From Corythucha ciliata (Eukaryota > Arthropoda > Insecta > Hemiptera > Tingidae): DNA of 64,000 nt. The stretch spans positions 11,966,001 to 12,030,000 of the forward strand of contig CM075940.1 in NCBI GenBank assembly GCA_038030265.1, written 5' to 3'. The position numbers and the translations under genes were made by a program. Numbering within the stretch: the first letter of the stretch is position 1; each line of letters begins with the position of its first letter. Shown here one piece after another: positions 34,547 to 45,100 of the stretch. Below the pieces are notes generated by a model. That model was not told where the DNA came from, did not search any database, and saw only the letters and a program-made list of their open reading frames with translations.

Positions 34547-35600
34547 GAATTCGAACGCATTCTTGACAAGTCTCTTCCTTAAGGTCCCAATATCCGTTGA
34601 TTCCAGCAGTTGAACCTGTAGTATAAATGGGTAGTCGATGTATTACATAATATATTTGCGGGTAATGGAGTATATTGGTGTTAAATACAATTGAGTCGTG
34701 CAGTTAGGGCCAGCACATATGTGTATGTATTAATTCCATCATCGGTCAAGGCATCTGCTTGATGACAACTTCTTAAGCATTTGTTTTTAGTTGTTACATT
34801 TTTTTATTATTATTCTGCTTTTCATATTCCAAAGAACTAAAACATGGATTTTAGTGGTGTTCAACACCCATGACAAGAATTGTGAATCAAACTTCATTTA
34901 TTTTTTCATAAGCGACATTTTGTTATCTAGTTTTGTAGGTATTTTCTTTCAGGTGATGTTACGTGCATAGTTTTCTTGGGATTTTACTTATTTGCTATTT
35001 TTACTCCAAATATACGTTGCATATACGGAAATAAGACGAGTGGAAAGGCTTCTAAAGGATGTTTCAGGTCTTATAATCCTCTTCCTCTTATTCAGGGAAA
35101 GGGGGTGGGCTCGTGAGTTTTAATTCGTGCCTCATCGCCCAGGAGTAAAAGCGTATTTGGAGAATCAAAATCGTCTTGAAATGGAAAATCCAGGAAGCCC
35201 CGAGTGTGGGAGGGGGGTAAAACTGAAAAGAAGACGTTCAAAACTGTGTCTTGGCGAGGGTATCACCCTCTTGGGAGTTGGGAAGCAGTCGGGTATCGCT
35301 TGGACACCCTCCCCCAACCATTAAGATCCCAGCTCCATGTTACACCCATGGGGGGGGGGGGGGCAATTGCAAAATAAGAAAAAGGCGTACTTACTCATGA
35401 AAATACTCAACTTTATTTCAAGTTGTCCCCATTTTGGTCCCGCTTTTGCTTGATCCGCGAGTTAGTTGATCCCAACTAGATCCCAAATGGAGTCTAATCA
35501 CAATTATTAAAATAACCCATTTTGGGGTAAAATGTTCATTTCTGTGGTTAAACTCTAAAATTTGGTATAAAACTGCTTTTTTGAATCCTCTGAAATTGGA
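34547..35600. other. 3' flank of SCPx
   Basis: The SCPx 3' untranslated region should start here. No AATAAA close to the stop is obvious. A G-tract lies at about 35350. The rest shows no gene; open frames are short. Confidence 0.45.
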
Positions 35601-36890
35601 TTTTTGAATGCGCAAAAACCGTGAAATTGAATAAAAACGCTAACTCATTGCTATAAGTGAATACATCGCCCATTAGCTGCTAAACTGGAGAAACAATGCT
35701 AATCCGCTGCTAAAGTTGAGAAAAATCGCTAATTCAAGCGCAAATTTGCTGCTAATGGAAAAAATGATGATTTGCTGCTAAAAAGAAGAATGCGCTAAAG
35801 TGGAGGAAAAGAGCTAATTCGTCGCTAAATGTGAATAACGTCGCTAATCCGTTTCTATAAAAACTTGAAAAGGTCTAATTTTGGCGGCTTAAATTGTGAA
35901 ATCGCTTAGTTAGCTTTCGAAATGGATGAAAAGCGCTAATTCGTGGTTAAATGTAGAAAACTGCTAATTCGCTGCTAAAATAGAGAAACTGCGCTATAAA
36001 GGCTAAAATAATAAAAAGTGCTAATCCGACGCTATGTTATGTGAATACATCACTACTGCGCTCTAAACTGTTAATTCACTGCTAAAATGAAAAAAAAAAA
36101 AATCGGTAATACGCATCACATAAAATTCACAGCAAAAATCGAGAAAAACTGACCATTGTGTTTAATAATTGAGAGAACGCCAATGCGCAATTTCCGGGGG
36201 CAATTTAATGGCTGAAATTCGTTGGTATATGTTGGTATACATCGCCAAGTCGCTGACAAAATGGAGAAAAGGCGCTAATTCGCTGCTAATATTAAGAAAA
36301 ATCTCTGATTAGCGGCTAAATTGGAGGGGAACGCTAATTCGCGGGTAAATGTGAATACATCCCTGATCACTCCTCAAATTTTGAAACAGCGCTGGAGATG
36401 GATAAATTGCGTTATAATTCGAAAAAAGTGCTAATTCGCTGTTAAAATAGAAAGAAAGCGCTAAATCATAGCTAAAATAATAAAGCGACGCTAATTTTCT
36501 GCTACTCTTAAGAGCAAGCACTAATTTGTAGATAAAAATGTGAAGACATCGCTAATTCGCACTGCTTAAGCTGAGGAAAAGCGCTAATTCGTGTTTAAAT
36601 GGGAAGTCATGGCCGAAAAAAATTGGTAATTCATCGCTATACGTGAATACTTGGCTAATTCTCTTCTAAAATGAAAAAAGCGCTCATTAGATGCTAAAAT
36701 GAAGAAAGTGCGCTAATTCACGGCTGAAATTGAAAAAATGTTTCAATTCGTCGCTATATGTGAATACGTCGTCGCTAGTCCGCTTCTAAAATGAATAAAA
36801 AGTGCTATTTTACTGCGAAAATGGAAAACATGGCTAATCCGGGGAGAAGCGCTATTTCAAAGAAAAAGTTAAGAAAAACTGTCCATTCAT
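35600..36890 (-). repeat. Degenerate tandem array, TTTTAGC type, minus orientation
   Basis: Repeated CGCTAATTCGCTGCTAAAAT phrases, about 30 bases per unit, roughly 40 units with heavy divergence. Variant units carry GTGAATACATCG in place of GAGAAAAA, a sub-type not seen in the other arrays. Confidence 0.85.
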
Positions 36891-36947
36891 TGGTAAAATT
36901 CGCCACTTGAGGGGTAAAGTCTGCGGTTTTATTAAATGCAGACTGGT

Positions 36948-37180
36948 GAGGGCCGGTGTGTCCATGGGGGCTAGGTCATTGAGCTCCAGTGGCCTGGCAC
37001 CCATGGGTACTGCGGTCGCGGATTTGATTCCCGCACTGGTCAACTGCCAGCCTCTGGGTTTGTGAGGTCCTACACTTCGGGGTAGGATGAAAGGCGCCAG
37101 GCAAAATGGCGAAAGCCTCCGCCTGGGTCTTTCCCCCCTAGTACACTGCAAGGTACTACAATCCCGGAAAAAAAAAAAAA
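36948..37180 (+). mobile_element. tRNA-derived SINE with 12-bp target duplication
   Basis: Body of 233 bp ending in an A-tail, flanked on both sides by ATGCAGACTGGT (36936-36947 and 37181-37192). The head has RNA polymerase III-like boxes: an A-box-like GGCTAGGTCATTGAGC and a B-box-like CGCGGATTTGATTCCCGC. A second copy with a related head lies at 44310-44539 on the minus strand. Confidence 0.85.
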
Positions 37181-37192
37181 ATGCAGACTGGT

Positions 37193-38060
37193 CCGTTATT
37201 TTGGCAGGATCATTTGTTTTTTATCAGTTTGGGTTAAATCCGCCAGTTTTAGAGAGAAATCACCAATTTTGGGGCGAAGCCTTGGGTTTTAAAAACGCCA
37301 GTCGTGCTGTGAAATCTATAATTTAGGTGTAACACTTCGGCTTTGGCGTGAAATCGTCGATTTTAAAGTAAAATATTCAGTTGTAGAGTGAAGTCTTTAG
37401 TTTTGGGTTAAAAAACGTCAGTTTCGAGTTGAAAATCGTTGGTTTTTTACGCCTCTCAGACAAAACGTTGATGAAAAGTCGGACACCCAGTTTTGAGTGT
37501 GCCAATCCTTTCCTACGAGTATCGATTTAGAGGGAAAACATTGTCAGTTTTTGGACAAAAAATTAGGATTGGAAGGCTAAAGGCGATATTTCCTAACGGA
37601 AATGTTAGTTTTTGGTGGATTACGACCCTTTTTGTGTAAAACTCATTTTCCGGGGAAGAATTTGAGTATTTACTGCGACTTTTTCTGATTTAATCAACTA
37701 CCAGTTCTTTTGCTGGGGTCTCTGCCCACCCCTGGATTGAGGGCTGGCTACGCCCCTGCTTGTATAACATACAAAAACGGTTCTAAGGCGAATCCAGGAA
37801 CTGAATTAACATTTTCCAGACTGAATGGTCATATCACGCAACAAAATTACCATTTTTTTTGGCCAATACCAACTGGGATTTACCTTTACCGATTTAAAAG
37901 ATTGTTGGGGGGCACATAATTATACTTATACTTGGTTCCAAGGGCTAAATTCTGGTTTTTTGATAGAAAAGCCAGTGTTGGTGTGAATTGTGAGTTTCTA
38001 AGAATAATTTGACCGTTCCGGTGGGGGTTTTGTCGAAAAATAGCGATTTTTTTTTCTACG
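37193..38060. repeat. Degenerate repeats, GCCAGTTTTGGGGTGAAAT type
   Basis: Loose units of about 30 bases mixing CAGTTTTGAG or CAGTTTTAGAG with GTGAAATCG. It is interrupted near 37700-37770 by CTGGATTGAGGGCTGGCTACGCCCCTGC, a phrase typical of the edges of dispersed elements. Confidence 0.55.
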
Positions 38061-38474
38061 TTTTGAGGCTAAATTGACCGTTTTTCTGTCCATGGATTGC
38101 CAGTTTGTCTTGCATCATGTTACATCATTCTAACGATTCCAAAATTAATTCAATTTTGGGGTGATGTTTCAACACAAATAAGGATGTACAGTACACCTAT
38201 ATGCCGTATAAGTCCAGTCAAATTAGGCTTTTACCCTAACAAATTACCGGTTACCGGCTCTAGGGAGTCCCAGGACACCAAAACGTCAAGTTTAACGCAT
38301 AAATTATCGTTTTCTGGAGGCAAAAGGGTCAGCTTTTTTTATATAAAATCTAGAACAGAGGGCTTGGAAATGTTCAACCGAGGCGGAGGCGGCTTGAAAA
38401 AGTTGGGTAAGCTAATGGAATGAAGGTTGATGACCTGAAATGAAGCTCTCGGCGCATAGATTGGTCGGAAACAG

Positions 38475-38640
38475 GTGATTTTAAGACTTCCAACATTAGT
38501 AAGAATTAATAATTCTGTTAGTTCATTTGAATCACGCTACACATTTGAATCAGGTGTTCCGCAGGGAAGTGTATTGGGTCCATTGTTGTTTATAATATAT
38601 TATAATGAAATTCCCTCTCTGGATGTGGGTGCGCTCAAGA
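38475..38640 (+). pseudogene. Short LINE reverse-transcriptase fragment
   Basis: Encodes ESGVPQGSVLGPLLFIIYYN, the conserved RT segment before the catalytic FADD box of CR1/jockey-type LINEs. The frame is lost soon after. This is a different subfamily from the LINE at 9-12.7 kb. Confidence 0.75.
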
Positions 38641-38739
38641 TCAACTGCCACTTTCCAGCCAAAAAACGTATTTACGCTAAACTCCGGGTCCGTGGACCTA
38701 ACGATTTTATTCACATTTTTTCTATATAGCGGGCGAAAA

Positions 38740-39280
38740 TTTGGACTAATTTTCTCGAAGTGTTCCGATCTGCGCCATAAACGCTATAATTTATGAGTCC
38801 CTCTAGGGCAATGCTGAAATGACAAATGCCTGCGGTTTCGGCGATGACGTCCTTAAGGGAGCGTCTGCCCCCCTGAATGTGGCTCAAAACAGTAGCGTAC
38901 CGAGATAGTGGCGGGGGGCGGACCGCCTCGGGCCCCCTGATAGGCGGGGTCCCCAAAAAGCTTAAATACGGGAAAATGAGGATTTTTAGGTTTATTCATA
39001 TGAAAAGGTTGGACAGCGATTTGGCTCCTTTCTACGAATTTCAGTCAGTCTATATCCGACCTGGAGAATATAACGTTACAAGTGATATCAGCAAAGAGTG
39101 TGGGCTGACTATTCGATTGAGCCCCCGAGAGTGCTATTCTGGTGGCTTAAATATAGAAATTTGCGCCTTCTTGAGGAAAATTCATGGATAAAATAGATAA
39201 AATAGGCCGTCCCCAGTTTCGTTAGGCCCTTACAAGCGCACTAATGTACTGATAAGAAAATTAGAACTGGCTGACGCGGC
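38740..39280. repeat. Copies of two dispersed repeats
   Basis: 38740-38890 (AAGTGTTCCGATCTGCGCC, GAGTCCCTCTAGGGCAATGC) is related to 41500-41620 and to 52080-52200. 38890-39170 matches 30495-30760 in direct orientation (AGCTTAAATACGG, GGACAGCGATTTGGCT, GTGATATCAGCAAAGA). Confidence 0.65.
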
Positions 39281-41400
39281 AAAAACTTTGGAAAAAGCGC
39301 TAATATTCGTGGCTATAACTGCGAAAAAGCGCTGATTGCAACTCTCAGACGGAGATTGAGAAAAAATCGTCGATCCGCAGTAAATGACGGCCATTCCGCG
39401 GATAAAATATAGAAATCAATGCATAAGTGTTGTTTTTGGGCCAAGCCCGCGGCTACAATTGAGAGTACACTCTACCAATTCAAGGCTGTAAAATTAAAAG
39501 AAAAACATCTCGGCTAATATTAACAAAAAAAACGCTAATTCGGATTAAAATTGGGCCAAAATGGCAAATTCACAATTGAAATGGCGAAAAGATATGCTAA
39601 TTCGCTGCAAAATTATCAGAAAACGCTATTTCACAGCTGAAATGGAGAAAAATCACTAATTCGCGGATAAAGTTGAGGAAAAACGTTGATTCGCGGATAT
39701 GAAAATGAAGAAAATCACTAATTCCCGGCTGAAATTGAGAAAACGCAAAGCCGTATAGCTTCTGAAAGGTTCGAGGCTCAAACTGAGAACCAGCGCTAAA
39801 CCATAGCAGAAGTAGAAAAAAATTGCTTATGTGGGGCTAAAATCTAAAAAACAACGCGGCTAACATTAAGAAAAACACTAATTTTCAACTAAAAAAAGTG
39901 CTAATTCGCTGCTAAAATCGAAATCTGTAGCTGAAAATGAGGAAAACGATATAATTCCTGGCTAAAATTGAGAAAAAGCGCTAACCCGTGGCCAAAATGG
40001 GGGAAAATCACTAAAAGTTCGAGGCTAAAACTAAACAATAAACGCTAATCCATAGCAAAAATTGGAAAAAAAGAAAAGCCAGTGCAAGACGAGACTGAAA
40101 TGTGAAAAAAAACGCAGCTAATATTGAAAACATTCACTAATTAGCCCGGCATAAATAAATAAAACTCTAGTTTTCAGCGCACGCAAAAAGGGAAAAAGTG
40201 CAATTCCCGGCTAAAAATTGAGGAAAACGCCAATTCGTGGTTAAAATTGAGAAAATTCGCGAATTCACAGGCTAAAAACTCTTCTACGCAGCTAAAATTG
40301 AAAAAAAAGCGCTAATTCGCAGCTAAAATTGAGGAAACAATTCGCGGATAAAGTGTTTAAGAATTTCTAATTCCGCCATCTCGCCTTCTGAGGGCAACTT
40401 TGTGACTGAAATTGAGAAAAACGGCAAATTCGTGGCTATGAGTAAAAAAAACAAAAAAAAAACACATATTCACGGCTAGAACTGAGAAGAAGCGCTAATC
40501 CATGGTTAAAATTTTAAAAAATGCTAATGTGGTGCTAAAATGGAAAAAAACCCGCTAAATTGATAAATTCAGTAATTATTCTGGCTAAAATTAAGAGAAA
40601 GGTTAATTTTCAGCCTGAATTGAAAAATTGCCAATTTGCACTTGATATATCGAAAAACGCCAATTCGTGGTTAAAATGAACAAAATTCGCTAATTTACGG
40701 GTTAGAAACGCTACTACGCTGCTAAAATTACGAAAAAGCGCTAATTCGCGGCTGAAATATTGGGAAATCACTAATTCACGGCTAAAATTGAGAAAATTCG
40801 CGGCTTCGTTGGTCAACTTTGAGGCTAGAATTGAGAAAAAGCGACAATATTATGGATATAGGTGAAAAACCCGCAAATTCGCGGGCTAAAACTGAGAAAA
40901 AAATCGCTAATTTATAGCGTTATGGTGAACATAAAAGTGCTAATTTGTCGTAAACAATTAGAAAAAACCTCTATTTTGCGGATAATATTGAATAAAACGC
41001 TAATTTTCAGCTCAAAATGAGTAAAGTGCAAATTCCCTGGTCCCTGCTAGGAAAAATCGCTAAGTTGCAGCTAAAATTGTGGAAAACGCCAACTCGAGAA
41101 AAAGTTGTGAAACATCGTTGATTCGCTCACAGGATAAAAAAGCTACTTTGCCGCTAAAGTTGAGAAAAAGCGGGTGTTTATTTCTATAAGGTGGGGGGGG
41201 GAATCACCCCACTAATCCTTTGCTAATTTATTGCGCTAAATTGCGGCGAAAAGCGCTAATTTGCTGGAAAAGTTGACAAAAAGCGCTCATTCGCGGCTTA
41301 AACTTGGCATAAGCACTGTTTGGTGGATAGGTTGTGGAAATAGCGGTGATTTACCTAAAATAAGGAAAAGGCCTTTAGTGGTTACCAATAGTGGTTTGTA
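39280..41400 (-). repeat. Longest degenerate tandem array, TTTTAGC type, minus orientation
   Basis: About 2.1 kb of units near 30 bases (AGCGCTAATTCGCGGCTAAA, then ATTGAGAAAA). Runs of units drop or gain short pieces. A G-tract occurs near 41200. It lies immediately upstream of the IDUA exons; the missing IDUA first exon may lie within or beyond it. Confidence 0.85.
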
Positions 41401-42140
41401 TTAGGTATGTATAATTAGAGACTTTTAGGGGCCTCTATTGAAGATTTCTGCCCCGGGCCCCGATACGTGTAGGTCCGCCAGTGGCTCAAAATAAGTTTTT
41501 TCGACTATTTTTTAAAATACTACGATTTGAGCTGTACGCTGGTTATAAGTCCCTCCGACTGTGCTGAATTGAGAACTGCCAAATAGCCTCTAAGAGGGCG
41601 TCTGCTTTCAAACCCCTCCCCAATTCATATACCTAAAAAAGAAATATTGTGTTGGGGGGGGGGGAGCACCGTGACCACGCACCCTGGCGGGCGTCATAAT
41701 TGTCATGCTACTCCCCCGGCTGGTAGAACTCAAGTCGAAAATCCTCTTGTTAAACGCCTGTATGAATAATAAAGCAAATCCCCGCCCCCAATCCATGTTA
41801 TTTCCTCCTGTACTGCTCCAAATCTGTGCCCCACTTTGATTCGTAACTTGAGTAAAGAGCAAGAGTATAAAAATAAATTAGATAAACTATCAACAGTAAT
41901 GGTTTAATAGACCGGATGAATCTAAATCTATTCAATACTTCCATTGGTTCAGAACACTCTTAAGTGCGATTATGCATCCAAGTACTCTTACATATGCATT
42001 TTTGATTTCTATTTCACATTTTAATTATATTTCCTGTCGACGATTAATAAAATTTTGGACCAGTACAGGATTCAGGTTTGCTATTGCTTTAAAGTGATAA
42101 CTTTAGACTCTAGAGCCATACATTCAAATAAAATATACAG
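41400..42140. other. Region upstream of first recognised IDUA exon
   Basis: Holds a repeat copy at 41500-41620 and a G-tract at about 41657. No signal-peptide exon for IDUA could be recognised, although it may lie here. Confidence 0.4.
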
Positions 42141-45100
42141 CCCTCCGGATACTGATCCAGCCCAAAGGAATACCACCAACTATTTATTGTCAAGGGACGA
42201 ATTCATCAACCTTAGCTTGATCTCATTTCTCCCAAACAATGCCGTAACTCACGTTCGTGTTCACTGGCTGTTAGATCTTATTACGATGAGGCAAATATTT
42301 TTACACATCCGTAACACCTGTTCAGTTAATAATTTAATGAAAATTGAATTCGGAAAAGATCAAATAACGAATATGATTGGACTGATCTTGACTCATTCTT
42401 AGACTCAATAGTTTTACTAGGGCTAAAACCAAGAGTTGAGTTAATGGGAAGTCCGAGAAATTCTACGCTTGGGACTCAGAACTGGCGGAATTTGTGTTTC
42501 TCTTTGGTCAAACATTTTAAAGGTATAAAACGGTAAACGGCTTACAGAATTACAGCCAAACACCGACTGATTCCTTTTTCAGATCGATACGGAGAAGACG
42601 AATTGGACAGTTGGATATTTGAAACATGGAACGAGCCGGATCTAAGGATGTACAATAACCTAAATTTTACGACTAAAAGTGTTTATTATACATGAAATTG
42701 TTCACGAAGATTGAATAACTCCAACGTTGGGGGGGGGGGGTAATACAGGTTACATACAGTACATCGAGCGTTGCACTTTAGGATTACGACTCGCTTCGAA
42801 ACGGATACAAATAGGAGGGCCTGCTGGGCTATTCAAATCTAAGCACGTCTTATGCTGGGAATTTTTGAATTTCTGTAATAATTTCCCCCACCGGTAAAAA
42901 ATGTTTATAACTTCGCCATAGATGTGGTTGTCCAGAAATGAGATTATTTTAAAATTGGAGCAGGTGTCCAATGGATTATATTTCATTTCACAAAAAAGGC
43001 AAACCTCGAGAAGTAGCAAACGACAGCGTTAATTTGTCGAAATTTATTCGCCTAAATTATCCAAATTTATCAAATTTGTCGTTTGTTAACAGGTACTAAT
43101 GAAAACAGATGAATAATCACCTTTCAAAATAATCAACAGTTATTGTGAATTTTTCAGCGAGTCCGACCTCCTGAGCGGCTGGTGGAAGGAAGAAGATTGG
43201 AGAGGCGATGTCCGCTATGCTGCTGAAATCGTGAAAATGATAGCATTTTACGCTTCCTATGATGAAGACAAATTGTCTTTGAGCATAGACAATGGTTTTA
43301 TGAACGAATTTAATTCGTTTTTTAGTCAAAGAACTCTTCTCGCGAGGTTTGTGTTACGTTATAGTGAAATATGTAACCCCGTTTAAACGATTAAATCTTT
43401 CAGGTTTCCGAGAACTGTGGGACCTAGCGATTTCATTAAGAAACCAATTTATTCGGGGATGGGAATTTTGGGGTACTTGTTGGAATTTCTGAATTCTGAA
43501 GTTACAATTGAACAACAGTACAGCCATCGCCGCGTTTCGTTTAAATGAATTTTTCTTAATGAATACGTTTTTTTTCCTATAGATACGTTATAATTGACAC
43601 TCTAGACGGCTCGGGTGAAAATATGACTGCTACTGCGTCGGTACTAGCTTTTTCAGACGGAAACAAAACAAGTTTGCATCCTCAAACGGTATATTTCGGT
43701 GTGAAGTATCCCACCGAGGGAAAAAGTAAATATTTTCGTGGATTTTTGGAGTAAGGAAATATATTTACTTTAAATTTTAATTTTTTAAAGCCACGTACGT
43801 AGTGCACTGTCTCAACAATTCACTAGCTCATCCACAGAAAATATGGCAGGAGGATGGGGAACCGGTGAGCCCTTCAAAAAAAATCATTCGAAAAATGCGT
43901 TTGAACGAGGTAAAACTCACCACGAAGCCAGCCAAAAGGTACAAAAACATATGTCACATTTTGTTTTGTTACTTCACAGGAGCCCCATATAATAACATAT
44001 GGTACCGGGGGACCAACAGTAAATTTCACTCTATACGTGAACTCTCCATCATTATGCTTAATAAGAACATGTTCCGAGCGTACTTCAACTCCCGGACAGG
44101 TGGGTTGCCCCCCCCCCTTCCAAATTCTCACTACAAAAAATCATACGACGATCCCTTCACTGCTTATATGGACAGACCCGGATCTACGTCATTTTCGAAC
44201 GGGAGCTGGCCTAATTTTTGGCGCCCCTTTTATGTGCCCCGTATTTTTATCCCCTCCCCTCCCCCTCGCTTACCACATCAATGTAGGAATTAGGATGTAA
44301 AGGTACCATTTAAAAAAAAAAAAAAAACATTTTCGGACCAAGACGGAACGAAAAACGAAGCAAAACCTGTGGACGCATCAAGGCCGCAGTCGCCATTTTG
44401 CCTGGCCTTTACCTCTCCGAATGGTAGGACCTCAAAAACCCAGAGGATGGCAGTTGACCAGCGCGGGAATCGAACCAGCGACCGCCGTGCCAGGCAACTG
44501 GAACGCAATAACCTAGCCTCCACGGGCACACCGGCCCTCAATTCGTGGAATTAGAGAGAAAAATTAGTTGAGAAATGCCACTTTGCGGAAAGAATACACA
44601 AAAAGTGCTAATTTGCAGCTAAAATTGAAGGGAAAACCCCATAAAATTGAGCACAACACCTGAAATTGAGCCGGCCCAAAAATGGAGAAAAACGCTAATT
44701 CGCAGCTAGAATTGTGATTAAGCGCAACAATATCGTGGCTTTAAAACTTAAGAAAAAGTCCTACAGTTCACAGCTGACATTGAGACAAAGCAAAATCACG
44801 AATTTTGGGGGCAAAATTGGGAAAAAGCGCTAATTCACGTGGCTAGAATTGAGAAAAGCGCTAATTCAAGGACAAAAAAGAGAAAAACGCGAATTAGCGT
44901 CTTACAAACGAAGAAACACGCTAATTTACGGTTAAAATTGTGATAAAGTGCTTCGATTTAGCAGCTTTAAAACATTTTGAAAAAGCTTGAATTCACAGCT
45001 AAAAGGGAGAAACGCCAACTCATGGATTTTCGGGGCAACATTGGAACTGAAATTGAGAAAAAGCGCTAATTCACGCTGCAAGTGGAGGAAAACGCTAATT

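Noticed and set aside
27780..41400. Regularly spaced repeats that could suggest a CRISPR-like array
   Set aside because: Units are contiguous and diverged, with no constant repeat separated by unique spacers, and the surroundings are an animal genome.
42055..42402. Continuous 115-codon plus-strand frame in IDUA
   Set aside because: Only its middle (from 42141 to 42290) matches IDUA; before that is intron and after 42290 the protein family continues in another frame, so an intron is required.
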